In this document: in pieces, positions 22,597-31,379 of the stretch
Position numbering within the stretch: the first letter of the stretch is position 1
How the letters are laid out: the number at the start of each line of letters is the position of its first letter
Assembly (NCBI GenBank): GCA_903855995.1
Contig: CAIOAN010000012.1
Coordinates: 62,001-126,000, forward strand
Origin: an uncultured Opitutia bacterium
GTDB taxonomy: Bacteria; Verrucomicrobiota; Verrucomicrobiia; Opitutales; UBA953
Length of the DNA stretch: 64,000 bases
Direction: 5' to 3'
Program-made: the position numbers and the translations under genes
Notes under the pieces: generated by a model
Told to the model about the DNA's origin: nothing
The model's database searches: none
Seen by the model: the letters and a program-made list of their open reading frames with translations, nothing else

Positions 22597-23939
22597 GCGA
22601 CCGGACGCTCTGATTCAGGATCAGGCAAACCGCGGACAATCCAGATTGCCGGCAGCATCAGGAGCGCCCCAACGATATAAACCCAGAAATGGGACCCGAA
22701 ATGAAAATAGAGCAAGGCGGCCGTAATCGGGCCGATGACTCGAGCAAGCGAGCCTGCCGAGCGCAAGATGCCGAGATTGCGACCTTGTTCAGTTGAGTCG
22801 GAGTAAAGTGAGACGAGTGCCGATACGCTCGGCAAGATGAGGCCGGTCGCGAAAGAAATCAGGCCGAGCCCTAGATAGAACCAGGTCTTGGCGCCGTCCC
22901 CGGGCATGGCAGGAGTCGCCGGGATAAGGGCCACCAACACGAAGGCGGCGGCGGCGATCAACATGCCCAGCATGATGACGCGCCGTTGGCCCATGCGCTT
23001 GACGAGCTGCCGGGCGAGCCCTTGCGCGAAAATCATGCAGGCGCCGTTGAAGAGGAAGAGCCAGGCGTTGTCCCGCGGGCTGTAGGCAAAGAGCGCCAAG
23101 GTTAGGAAAACAATCGTGTTCTCCATACCCGTGAAGGCGACCTGATAGACGAGATTGGCAAATGAAGTCCGCCGAACCGGCGCCGAACGAACTGTCGCCA
23201 AATCGAAGACCGAAGGACGCTTCGCGTCGGCCGACGCCCGGCGCTCGACCGCGAGCGTCTCCGGAAAGAGTTTTACGACCAGCAGATAATTCAGGAGGGC
23301 GAGCGAGGCCGCGATGACCGCGGGCACCGAGAAAGGGTTTAATCCGAAGGAGCCCACGGCAGGCGAATGCGCAAAATGGTATGATGAGGCGAGTCCGCCG
23401 ATCACCGGCCCGAAGACGAAGCCGAGGCCGATGCCAATGCCCACGATGGCCATTCCTTTGGTGCGTTCCTTCTCATCCGTGACATCCGCCGCGGCGGCAC
23501 TGGCGACGGCGATATTCCCAGCCATCATGCCGGAAACGAGCCGGGTTAGGACGACCACCCAGAATTGGGCGGCAAATATCCAGAGAAAATATGAGAGGGC
23601 ATTGCCGGCCAGCGTAATCGTCAGAATGCGACGACGACCCAGCCGATCCGAGAGCGCCCCCCAGATAGGTGAGAAAATAAACTGCAGGAGCGAGTAGAGG
23701 GTACTGAGCAGGCCTCCGAACAAGACCGTCTTCTTGAAGACCGTGTCGCCCCCCATCCATTCCGCCGCCGCATTCAAAGAGCCAATCAATGTACCAGCCG
23801 AGCCTTCTGTCCGGATATAATGGTCCAGTAAATGCGGGAACAGCGGGATGATAATACTGAAGCCCACGATATCCATGAAGACCGTCAGGAAGATGAGTCC
23901 GAGGATGCGGCGCTGCGGGAGGACGGCTAGGGCGGACAT
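22593..23939 (-). CDS. MFS transporter, DHA1/TetA-like
   Basis: About 448 residues from the ATG at 23939 (MSALAVLPQRRILGLIFLTVF); a longer reading adds 66 charged non-family residues overlapping the opposite gene. There are roughly 12 hydrophobic helices. The first holds FMDIVGFSIIIPLFPHLL, and the loop 2-3 signature GALSDRLGRRRI and helix 5 GIGLGFVFGPVIGG resemble drug:H+ antiporters. The substrate cannot be told. It is convergent with hemG and their stop codons share bases (TTAA at 22593-22596), with no terminator between them. Divergent from the DUF362 gene. Confidence 0.92.
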   Translation of the reverse strand: MSALAVLPQRRILGLIFLTVFMDIVGFSIIIPLFPHLLDHYIRTEGSAGTLIGSLNAAAEWMGGDTVFKKTVLFGGLLSTLYSLLQFIFSPIWGALSDRLGRRRILTITLAGNALSYFLWIFAAQFWVVVLTRLVSGMMAGNIAVASAAAADVTDEKERTKGMAIVGIGIGLGFVFGPVIGGLASSYHFAHSPAVGSFGLNPFSVPAVIAASLALLNYLLVVKLFPETLAVERRASADAKRPSVFDLATVRSAPVRRTSFANLVYQVAFTGMENTIVFLTLALFAYSPRDNAWLFLFNGACMIFAQGLARQLVKRMGQRRVIMLGMLIAAAAFVLVALIPATPAMPGDGAKTWFYLGLGLISFATGLILPSVSALVSLYSDSTEQGRNLGILRSAGSLARVIGPITAALLYFHFGSHFWVYIVGALLMLPAIWIVRGLPDPESERPVA

Positions 23940-24021
23940 GCGTCCAAGATGGGGTGAACCCGATTCTTCGCAAACAAAACAGCGGCTTGCGAACGGGGCG
24001 GGGGCGGATGAGATTGCCCCC

Positions 24022-25026
24022 ATGCGCCTGCCCTCCCTCCTTCTTCTGATCTTTGGCCTCGGCCTGGTCGATGGGCATGCCGCGATGGACCCCAAGCTCC
24101 TCCTCCTCGAACAGAAACTCAGCGGGTTCGAAGACAAAGACTACGCGGTCGCGGTCGAAAGGATGCTGGGGGAATTCGAACTGCGCACGGGCGTAAGCCT
24201 CAAGCCCGGCAGCCAACAGCGATGCGGGCTCAAGGTCTCTTCCGAATCCGGCGTCGGGCTCTCCACGCCCAAGCCGCTCGTCCGAGCGGTGAGCGCCGCC
24301 CTTCTGCGCCGTGGCTTTGCTCAGCGGGCGATCACCATCTGCGACTCTAAAACAGAGATGATGAAACAGGTGGGCTTCCTGCCTGCATTGTCGACCGCGG
24401 CCCAGAGCTTTGAAGGCTACCCGGTCATCGTCTGGGAGCAGTCCGCCGCCGCTTGGGCAAAAGAGCCGGGGCTACGCTACGAGAATCAAGTACTCCCCTC
24501 GCCCGGGTCTCCGCCCGTCGCCTGGGGTGACCCGCGCACGAGCATTCTACCAAAAACCCTCACCGATGAGGTGGATTTCTGGATCAACCTGCCTGTTCTC
24601 AGCGACAGCAAGTCACTCGGCGTGCACGGAGCGATGGCCGCCGCTTCCTTAGGCAATATTTCGAACGCCGACCGGTTCCTGGAGAACCCGGCCTCGGCCG
24701 CCAAGGCCGCCGTCGAAGTCTGCGCGATCCCAAAACTGGCCAAGCATAACTTTCTGACGATTCTCTCGCTCGAGCGTTATCAAGTGCTCGGCGGCCCGGT
24801 CTTTGATTCAACCTGGTGCCGATCCGAAAAGACGCTGCTCAGCAGCGCGAATCCGGTGATCATCGATTTTATCGGCCTGCAGAAGATCAACGCCGGTCGC
24901 TCGGCGAGCGGCGTTGAAACGATTCACCCGGAGCCGCCGATCTTCGAGCAGGCCAACGCGGGGGAAATTAGGCTGGGGACATGCCGGCCGGCCGATATCA
25001 CGTTGGTCCGACTGGCGGCCCCGTAG
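24022..25026 (+). CDS. Secreted DUF362-type protein
   Basis: 334 residues from the ATG at 24022, which gives the signal peptide MRLPSLLLLIFGLGLVDGHA; an upstream in-frame extension is antisense to the MFS gene and not credible. The core DEVDFWINLPVLSDSKSLGVHGAMAAASLGNISN and the later AIPKLAKHNFLTILSLERYQVLGGP match the DUF362 pattern (iron-sulfur-associated proteins of unknown chemistry), but no ferredoxin-like cysteine cluster follows. It is a lone gene ended by a bidirectional terminator shared with mdh. Confidence 0.8.
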   Translation: MRLPSLLLLIFGLGLVDGHAAMDPKLLLLEQKLSGFEDKDYAVAVERMLGEFELRTGVSLKPGSQQRCGLKVSSESGVGLSTPKPLVRAVSAALLRRGFAQRAITICDSKTEMMKQVGFLPALSTAAQSFEGYPVIVWEQSAAAWAKEPGLRYENQVLPSPGSPPVAWGDPRTSILPKTLTDEVDFWINLPVLSDSKSLGVHGAMAAASLGNISNADRFLENPASAAKAAVEVCAIPKLAKHNFLTILSLERYQVLGGPVFDSTWCRSEKTLLSSANPVIIDFIGLQKINAGRSASGVETIHPEPPIFEQANAGEIRLGTCRPADITLVRLAAP

Positions 25027-25032
25027 ACCCAA

Positions 25033-25066
25033 AAAAGCCGCGAGCCCACGCGGGTCCGCGGCTTTT
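25033..25066. terminator. Bidirectional terminator between DUF362 gene and mdh
   Basis: Perfect stem AAAAGCCGCG/CGCGGCTTTT with a 14-nt loop that can pair further (CCC..GGG). The A-rich start and T-rich end make it work in both directions. It lies 6 nt after the DUF362 stop and 11 nt after the mdh stop. Confidence 0.93.
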
Positions 25067-25077
25067 CATGGAATACC

Positions 25078-26079
25078 TTAGAGTTTCAGGCCGAGCGCCT
25101 CCGAGGCGGTGGCGCGCTCTTCGAGTAACTCCTTTTCGGTGATTGCGATCTTCTCTTTGGAGAAGGCATCCAGTGGCAGGCCCGGCACGATTTCCCAGGA
25201 GCCATCGGCTTTCGTGCGCAAGGGGTAGCCGAACATGATGCCGACGGAAATACCGTAGTCGCCCTTGGAAAGAACGGCGACGGAATGCCAATCGCCCGCG
25301 GGCGTTGGGAAATGCAGGCTGCGCAGAGTATCAAGCGCGGCATTCGCGGCGGATGCGGCCGAAGAAGCGCCACGGGCTTTGATTACGGCCGCACCGCGCT
25401 TCTGGACATCGGCGACGAAGGCATCCTTCAGCCAGGCATGATCGGTGATCACCTGCATCACGGGCTTTCCGCCGATGGTGGCATTTGTGAAATCAGGATA
25501 CTGGGTCGATGAATGGTTGCCCCAGATGGCGACATTCTTCACGGCGGAATTATGCGCTCCGGCCTTACCCGCGAGCTGTGACTTGGCACGATTCTCGTCG
25601 AGACGGGTCATCGCGAAGAAATTCTCGACCGGCAGGTTGCCCGCGGAACGTAGGGCGATGAGCGCATTGGTGTTGCAGGGATTGCCGACGACCAGAACCT
25701 TGACCGTCTTCTTCGCGCTGCGGGCGATGGCCTCGCCCTGGCCGATGAAGATCTTGCCGTTGATGCCGAGAAGGTCCTTGCGCTCCATGCCATCCTTGCG
25801 AGGCACGGCACCGATAAGCAGACACCAGTCGGCATCCTTGAAGCCGACATCAAGGTCGCCAGTGGCGACGACATCAGTGAGCAAAGGGAACGAGCAGTCC
25901 TGCAGCTCCATCACCACGCCAGCCAAGGCGTTTAGGCCAGGCCCAACCTCGATCAAGTTCAGCGCAACCGGCTGGTCGGGCCCGAAGACGGCGCCGGAAG
26001 CGAGACGGAAGATGGCGGCGTAACCGATGTTGCCGGCGGCGCCGGTGACCGCGACGCGAATGGGGGACTTGGAAGCCAT
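25078..26079 (-). CDS. mdh: Malate dehydrogenase
   Basis: NAD-dependent interconversion of malate and oxaloacetate in the TCA cycle; 333 residues. The Rossmann motif is [12 protein letters not shown] (10-21), the substrate-loop arginine is in [15 protein letters not shown], then [25 protein letters not shown] and the catalytic histidine in [11 protein letters not shown]. It is the cytosolic-MDH-like subgroup (longer, 325-333 residues), not the short LDH-like type. It is last in the minus-strand run, 48 nt after the exonuclease gene, and ended by the shared bidirectional terminator. Confidence 0.97.
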   Translation of the reverse strand: MASKSPIRVAVTGAAGNIGYAAIFRLASGAVFGPDQPVALNLIEVGPGLNALAGVVMELQDCSFPLLTDVVATGDLDVGFKDADWCLLIGAVPRKDGMERKDLLGINGKIFIGQGEAIARSAKKTVKVLVVGNPCNTNALIALRSAGNLPVENFFAMTRLDENRAKSQLAGKAGAHNSAVKNVAIWGNHSSTQYPDFTNATIGGKPVMQVITDHAWLKDAFVADVQKRGAAVIKARGASSAASAANAALDTLRSLHFPTPAGDWHSVAVLSKGDYGISVGIMFGYPLRTKADGSWEIVPGLPLDAFSKEKIAITEKELLEERATASEALGLKL

Positions 26080-26127
26080 AGAGGGACGCCTATCTAGGTT
26101 GACCGACCCCTCGGAGTGAAGCGGAAA

Positions 26128-26808
26128 CTAAAGTCCCAGTTCACCCTGCATCAAATCATCGGCCGCGGGGGCGGACATACTATCCCGGACCAACTGGTGC
26201 AGCGGGGCGGCCGAACGACCGTCCTGCCCGCAGAGGGCGCGTAAGACCAACGCGGCCGCCAAGGCATCATACAATGCACAATGGTAACGTCGGCGGGCGG
26301 GCGGACAATGTTGAGCCGCCAGGACTTCCAGCTTGGGGCCGAGCCTCAGGCTGGAAATCAAGGACGAGAGGCGGAATTCGCCCAAGCTCGGTGCCCAGGC
26401 CCGGGCAAGGCGGCAGGTGTCTATCCACGGCCCCCACTCAGCAATGGAGGCCGCCTCGCCCACGAAGGCCGGGACCGCCGAGGGTCGCGACCAGGTCGCC
26501 CGGAGCAGGCCCGTCTCGACCGAGGCGTTGTGGGCGGCCAATAATCCTGTCCGTCGCAAAGAGACCCAGTGATCCCACTCGGACTCAAAAGGCGGCAGAC
26601 CTTTGAGATCCTTGGCGACCAGTCCATGGCACTGCGTGTCGATGGGCGGCACGGGCTGACGCGACGCATGCAGGCGGGTTGAAGCCGTGACAATCTCCCC
26701 TCCGTATAGAGTCGCCACGCCGAACTCAACGACGCCCGTCGCCGCGCTCCCTTCGAAATCAATGACGTGGATCGGAATCTCTGACCAGATGGGGCAGGCG
26801 TTGCTCAT
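26128..26808 (-). CDS. DnaQ-like DEDDh 3'-5' exonuclease
   Basis: 226 residues. Exo I is VIDFEG with D17 and E19. Exo II is AAHNASVETGLL, where the usual Asp is E98. Exo III is H176-x4-D181 in YHCALYDALAA, with the family's HxxxxDA pattern. The fold resembles the proofreading epsilon subunit or RNase T-like nucleases. The C-terminal 40 residues have no recognisable domain. It starts 4 nt after the hrpB stop in the dnaX-phosphoesterase-hrpB run, suggesting a nucleic-acid role, possibly proofreading. Confidence 0.88.
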   Translation of the reverse strand: MSNACPIWSEIPIHVIDFEGSAATGVVEFGVATLYGGEIVTASTRLHASRQPVPPIDTQCHGLVAKDLKGLPPFESEWDHWVSLRRTGLLAAHNASVETGLLRATWSRPSAVPAFVGEAASIAEWGPWIDTCRLARAWAPSLGEFRLSSLISSLRLGPKLEVLAAQHCPPARRRYHCALYDALAAALVLRALCGQDGRSAAPLHQLVRDSMSAPAADDLMQGELGL

Positions 26809-26812
26809 CGGT

Positions 26813-29344
26813 TCAGCGCCACTCGTGTTTGGGATAGCGACCTTTGAGCTCTTTCTTCACGCCCTCGTAAGACCCTTTCCAGAATGCATCCAGATCAACG
26901 GTGCGCTGCTGCGTCCGCCGAGCGGGTGACTGGATGCAGATGACCATGGGGACCTTACCTAGGCAGACACGCAGTTTACTCCCAGGGAAATCATAAAGCT
27001 CTTGGACCGTGGCTTCGATCTCGGCCTGGCCGTCGGCGGTATATTCGATGCGCGCCGGGTGCTTCTTGCGGGGCAGAATCATCTTCTCGGGGCAATACGT
27101 CTCCAGCGCCATGGCCTGCTCATGGGTCAGCCAGCCGCGCACGACGCCGAAGACGGGACGCTCCCGGATGTCACGATAGGCGACCGCCCCGGCGCACACT
27201 TCTTCGATAACCATACGGCGGGCCTCTTCGTCGAAGAGCGGTATGCCGAGCTCGGGACAGTGTTTGGAAAGGAAATTGACGCGGCGAATCCAAGCGTCGA
27301 CCGAGCCGTCCCATTTCTCCAACTCCAGCCGACCGGCGGCGACTTCGGCGGCGAGGAGGCGACTGGCGGCGTCGGAGGGCGCGTCATCGCGCTCCTTAGC
27401 CTCCAGCACGAGATCGCGGAAGCGGCGTTCGGTGCGGGTCACCACGCGCCGTTGGCTTGCATCATACCGGACCTGATGGACGGTGGAGAAATCTTCTGGG
27501 AATAATTCCTGCAACCAGCTTTCTTCAATCGCCGTCGCCAATGAGAGGTACGTCGTGACACCTCCGCGGGCCTGAATCTCATCCACCTCGGACGCGACCA
27601 ATAGTTTTGCGTTCCGAATGGAGGATTCCCGGCGAAGTTCACCGCTGCGGCCATGCACCAAAGCGCAGCGTAAAGTGCCGGCATCCAAGCGGACGGCCAA
27701 CCGGTCGGAAAATCCGAGCAAGATACAACGGCGCACCGCTGCCGGATCCGCAATTCGGTCGGTGACGGGGAGGCCCTGCCCTTCCGCCAGGCGAAGGAAC
27801 TGCCTGGCAGCTTGATCGGCCTGACGCGCCGCCTGACCATGAACACCGAACCGGTCGCAAGCATCTGCGTCGAATTTCATCTCGCCGGCACGTTGCAACA
27901 AGGCGAGTCGCGGAAAGAAATCGGAGCCATCTTCCTGCTCCACGGAATCGCGCGCATTCTCGGTGCGGTCATCGACTTTTCGGAAAAGAATATCCCTGCC
28001 CTGTGCCAGACCAGCGATGCGGCAGACTTCGTAGACGCAGTCCAGTTCGCCGGCTGCCAGCAACATGCGGGCGTAACGAGGATGAGCAGGAAAGACCGAC
28101 ATACGCCGCCCGATCGAGGTCAGCCGGCCGGCCGCATCGACCGCACCAAGATCGCCCAAGACGGAAAGGGCTCTCAACAGGGCCTTGTCGTCCGGCTTTT
28201 CATACCAAGGGAATGTGGCCGCATCACCCCACCCCGAGGAAAGCAAAAGCAGAATCGTCTCCGAAAGGTCTACCCGACGAATTTCTGGCACCTCGCGGAG
28301 CGGACGTGCTTCGTGATCGGTCTGCGACCAAAGGCGGATGCAGCGGCCGGGGCCGGTGCGGCCGGCACGGCCGGCGCGCTGCTCCGCCGAAGCCTGGGAG
28401 ACAGGCTCCACCAGCAGCGTGTCGATGCCGCGATGCGCATCGAAGCGGGCGATGCGGGCCAGTCCTGCGTCGACGACGGCACGGACACCGGGAATAGTAA
28501 GCGAGGTCTCCGCCACGTTGGTCGCGACGATTACCTTGCGCCCGGAACTCGGCTTCACCGCCCGATCCTGTTCTTCTGGCGGAAGTTCGCCGTAGAGAGG
28601 GAGAATATCCACGCCGCCAGATTCCGGAAGGTTCCTCACGGCTCCGATTGTGCGCATGATCTCGTAGGAGCCGGGCATGAAGACGAGCACATCGCCCTCG
28701 GCTTCCTCGCGAAGCAGCCGCCTCACCTGTTCGGCCGCCGCATCCCAAATCGGCCGCGTGGAGTTGCGAGGAAGATGCGTGTATTCGATATCAACCGGGA
28801 AAGCCCGTCCATCGGCCGCAAGCGTTTCCGCCGAGCCCAGCCATCTGGCGACTGCTTCCGTGTCCAAGGTCGCGGACATAGCCATGATCAGCAGGTCCGG
28901 ACGCCGCGTCTCCTGCAGTCTTCGCGAGAGAGCTAATGCCACATCTGAATGGAGATTCCGTTCATGAAATTCATCGAATACGACTGCGCCGACGCCCTTA
29001 AGCTCGGGATCGGAGGCCATCTGCCGGAGAAGTAATGCCTCCGTCACGAATTTGATCCGGGTCTGGGCCGATTCCACGCGCTCAAAGCGAATCTGATACC
29101 CTACTTCACCGCCAAGTCGGACGCCGCGCTCCTGAGCGATGCGCGCCGCCAGCAGGCGAGCGGCGATTCGCCGGGGCTGTAAAACAACGATCTGCCCCTC
29201 GACGAGACCGAGGTCCAAGAGCATCTGCGGGATACGTGTGGATTTGCCGGAACCCGTAGGTGCACGCAGAACAATCCTGCGCACCCGACCGCAGGCGGCG
29301 ACTAGGCCGTCGGACAAGGCATCAATAGGCAACGGTTGCTTCAT
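26813..29344 (-). CDS. hrpB: ATP-dependent helicase HrpB (DEAH/RHA family)
   Basis: 843 residues, family length about 810-850. Walker A is APTGSGKST (28-36), followed by the DEFH variant of the DEAH box (124-127, VVFDEFHERNLHSD), motif III MSATLD, motif V ATNVAETSLTIPGV and motif VI QRAGRAGRTGPG. A helicase-associated domain and the bacterial HrpB C-terminal domain (ending KELKGRYPKHEWR) complete it. Its start codon overlaps the phosphoesterase stop by 4 nt (ATGA), so expression is translationally coupled. The cellular role of HrpB is poorly defined. Confidence 0.96.
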   Translation of the reverse strand: MKQPLPIDALSDGLVAACGRVRRIVLRAPTGSGKSTRIPQMLLDLGLVEGQIVVLQPRRIAARLLAARIAQERGVRLGGEVGYQIRFERVESAQTRIKFVTEALLLRQMASDPELKGVGAVVFDEFHERNLHSDVALALSRRLQETRRPDLLIMAMSATLDTEAVARWLGSAETLAADGRAFPVDIEYTHLPRNSTRPIWDAAAEQVRRLLREEAEGDVLVFMPGSYEIMRTIGAVRNLPESGGVDILPLYGELPPEEQDRAVKPSSGRKVIVATNVAETSLTIPGVRAVVDAGLARIARFDAHRGIDTLLVEPVSQASAEQRAGRAGRTGPGRCIRLWSQTDHEARPLREVPEIRRVDLSETILLLLSSGWGDAATFPWYEKPDDKALLRALSVLGDLGAVDAAGRLTSIGRRMSVFPAHPRYARMLLAAGELDCVYEVCRIAGLAQGRDILFRKVDDRTENARDSVEQEDGSDFFPRLALLQRAGEMKFDADACDRFGVHGQAARQADQAARQFLRLAEGQGLPVTDRIADPAAVRRCILLGFSDRLAVRLDAGTLRCALVHGRSGELRRESSIRNAKLLVASEVDEIQARGGVTTYLSLATAIEESWLQELFPEDFSTVHQVRYDASQRRVVTRTERRFRDLVLEAKERDDAPSDAASRLLAAEVAAGRLELEKWDGSVDAWIRRVNFLSKHCPELGIPLFDEEARRMVIEEVCAGAVAYRDIRERPVFGVVRGWLTHEQAMALETYCPEKMILPRKKHPARIEYTADGQAEIEATVQELYDFPGSKLRVCLGKVPMVICIQSPARRTQQRTVDLDAFWKGSYEGVKKELKGRYPKHEWR

Positions 29345-29805
29345 TTCACGTCGAGTTGGAGCAGGCGAGCGGAGGCCTTACCGTCGATGATAGTAATTCT
29401 AGCAACAGTGACGGGAAGATTAAATCGGCGTGGACCCGCGCTGCCGGGATTAAGCCGGAGGACCGTGCCATCGAGACATATCATCGGCACATGGGTGTGC
29501 CCTGTGATGACGATTTCCGGCCGAAAATATGCTTCATCGACAGGGCGATGCCCGTGATGGACGAGCACCCTCAACCCGCCCACCAGTTGCAGGCAGGTCA
29601 GCGGCAGCGATTCATCGTCGTCGCAATTCCCGGCCACTGCATGGCAGGTGGCAATCTCAGCCAACTGCGGCAGGATCAGCGGACCGCAGACATCTCCCGC
29701 ATGAAAAATGAGATCACACCCCTCCAGCGCAATCAACGCTTCGGGTCGGAGCTGACCATGAGTATCGGAGATGACGCCGATTTCCAGAGACGCCGACACG
29801 TTCAA
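29341..29805 (-). CDS. YfcE/MJ0936-type metallophosphoesterase
   Basis: 154 residues, the size of the small YfcE family. Metal-binding motifs appear in order: SDTHG (D14, H16), HAGDVCG, AGNCDD, VHHGHRP and GHTHVP, then LNPGSAGPRR. Family members are Mn-dependent phosphodiesterases; the substrate cannot be predicted. It overlaps dnaX by 4 nt at its start and hrpB by 4 nt at its end (ATGA both times), so the three genes are tightly coupled. Confidence 0.93.
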   Translation of the reverse strand: MNVSASLEIGVISDTHGQLRPEALIALEGCDLIFHAGDVCGPLILPQLAEIATCHAVAGNCDDDESLPLTCLQLVGGLRVLVHHGHRPVDEAYFRPEIVITGHTHVPMICLDGTVLRLNPGSAGPRRFNLPVTVARITIIDGKASARLLQLDVK

Positions 29806-31364
29806 AGAGGACGATGAAGTTTTCCGGCAGGGACTGCGCGCAAGGAGGTGAACTCCGCGCCAATGGTCTCCTTCAGCTTTTCTTTCAGGCCGGGCGGAAG
29901 CGCCTTAACCGCATCATGAAACTCCTTGTCGCCCGGGAAGGCCGACTTGCCCGCCTCGGCTACCGGCAGGGGCTCACCCGCGATGTCAGGAAAAGAGAAT
30001 GGCGTGCTGGCGGGCGAAGGGGGCGCCTCCTCTTCAGGTGCGCCCACGTCCAATGGAGGCAAGGAATCCTCGAACGTGACCGTGTCCTCAATCGGGACGT
30101 CCGCGATACGTGAAACCGTCGGCATGACGACTTCGGCGGCGGCGACCACGATCGGCGCCGGCTCAGGCGCCGCCGACGATGTCTTTATTTTTTTTTGGCC
30201 GGGCTCCCGAGGGAGTCCAGCTGCGGCAGCGGAGATATCTTTGATGAGGCTATCTATTGACCTCGATCTACTTTGCTCGATCGCCTTGAGCAAAGTAACC
30301 TCGAAGTTCGCCCTCGGCGAAAGGCCATGGCGGATGCCCTGCTCTCCCTCCTGCAGGCATTCGAGGAGGCGAACGAGCTGCTCGGTGGCCAATGATCCAC
30401 CCAGCTGGGCGCTGACTCCACCCGACTTGACGGAATCAAGCACCGCAGTACGGACGCGAATCTGGAGATCGGCCAGGACCCGCATGAGGTCACGCCCTTC
30501 GGTATGGAACGCATCACAGAGGGTCAGGACGTCCTTACCTTCGCCGGTCGAGATGGCTCTGCTGAGGTCCGAAATCTGTTGGGCGGAAGCGAGGCCGTAA
30601 ATCGAGAGCACATCCGCTTCGACGATTTTCTTTCCAGAAAAAGAAATGATTTGATCGAGGATCGACTGGGAATCGCGCATCCCACCGTTGGCGAGGCGGG
30701 CGATGGCTTTCAACGCCTCGATATCGGCGATCACACCGTCGGCTTTCACAATACGGGTCAACTGCGCGGCGATGACCTCTTCGGAGATCGGATGGAATTC
30801 CAACCGCTGACAGCGCGAGGTAATCGTGGGGAGAATTTTGTCCGCCTCGGTCGTGGCCAAGATGAACTTTACCCAGGGCGGCGGCTCTTCCAGCGTCTTA
30901 AGGAGCGCGTTGAACGCATCTTTACTTAGCTGGTGGACTTCATCGATGATAAAGACCTTGAAGGGGCAATTGGCTGGTGAGAACTGACACTCATCGCGGA
31001 TTTTCTTCGCGTCCTCGATGCTACGGTTGGAGGCGGCGTCGATTTCGATAACATCGAGGCAGTTGCCCTGCTCGATGGCGAGACACACCGGGTCCTCTAG
31101 GGAGAAATCTGGTTTCGGTCCTCCTGCGCAATTCAAGGCCTTAGCGAGGATGCGCGCCGTCGTGGTCTTGCCGGTGCCACGCGGCCCCACGAAGAGATAA
31201 GCGTGCGCCATACGCTTCGTCTCAAGGGCGTTGCGCAGCGTTTTGACGATGTGTTCCTGTCCGACGAGTTCGTCGAAACGGCGGGGGCGCCAGCGGCGCG
31301 CGATAACCTGGAAGCCGGGATCAGACACTGGCTTCTTGGTAAGGTCGGGCAGTCGGAGTGTCAA
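29802..31364 (-). CDS. dnaX: DNA polymerase III subunit tau (and probably gamma)
   Basis: Clamp-loader ATPase, 520 residues. Domain I starts RRWRPRRFDELVGQEHIV, with Walker A GPRGTGKTT (60-68), Walker B FIIDEVHQLS and sensor 1 LATTEADKI. The zinc module is degenerate: only C79 and C94 remain of the usual four. Domains II-III run to about 370. A Pro/Ala/Glu-rich tail (about 395-490) and a short terminal segment form tau. At codons 390-393 an A9 tract could produce a truncated gamma of 392 or 400 residues. It lies 15 nt after guaA and overlaps the next gene by ATGA. Confidence 0.97.
   Translation of the reverse strand: MTLRLPDLTKKPVSDPGFQVIARRWRPRRFDELVGQEHIVKTLRNALETKRMAHAYLFVGPRGTGKTTTARILAKALNCAGGPKPDFSLEDPVCLAIEQGNCLDVIEIDAASNRSIEDAKKIRDECQFSPANCPFKVFIIDEVHQLSKDAFNALLKTLEEPPPWVKFILATTEADKILPTITSRCQRLEFHPISEEVIAAQLTRIVKADGVIADIEALKAIARLANGGMRDSQSILDQIISFSGKKIVEADVLSIYGLASAQQISDLSRAISTGEGKDVLTLCDAFHTEGRDLMRVLADLQIRVRTAVLDSVKSGGVSAQLGGSLATEQLVRLLECLQEGEQGIRHGLSPRANFEVTLLKAIEQSRSRSIDSLIKDISAAAAGLPREPGQKKIKTSSAAPEPAPIVVAAAEVVMPTVSRIADVPIEDTVTFEDSLPPLDVGAPEEEAPPSPASTPFSFPDIAGEPLPVAEAGKSAFPGDKEFHDAVKALPPGLKEKLKETIGAEFTSLRAVPAGKLHRPL
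30188..30196 (-). other. dnaX slippery A9 tract (candidate gamma-producing frameshift/slippage site)
   Basis: The dnaX coding strand reads GGC CAA AAA AAA ATA AAG in the normal frame. Losing one A gives TAA immediately after the tract (392-residue product); gaining one A or shifting -1 reaches TGA after AAT AAA GAC ATC GTC GGC GGC GCC (400 residues). A GGGAG element lies 7 nt upstream, and CTCCC-TC-GGGAG can form a small hairpin. The cut falls just after domain III, where E. coli and Thermus gamma end. Slippage on A9 is established for Thermus dnaX; here it is predicted. Confidence 0.75.
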
Positions 31365-31379
31365 CGGGGCAAACCCGGA

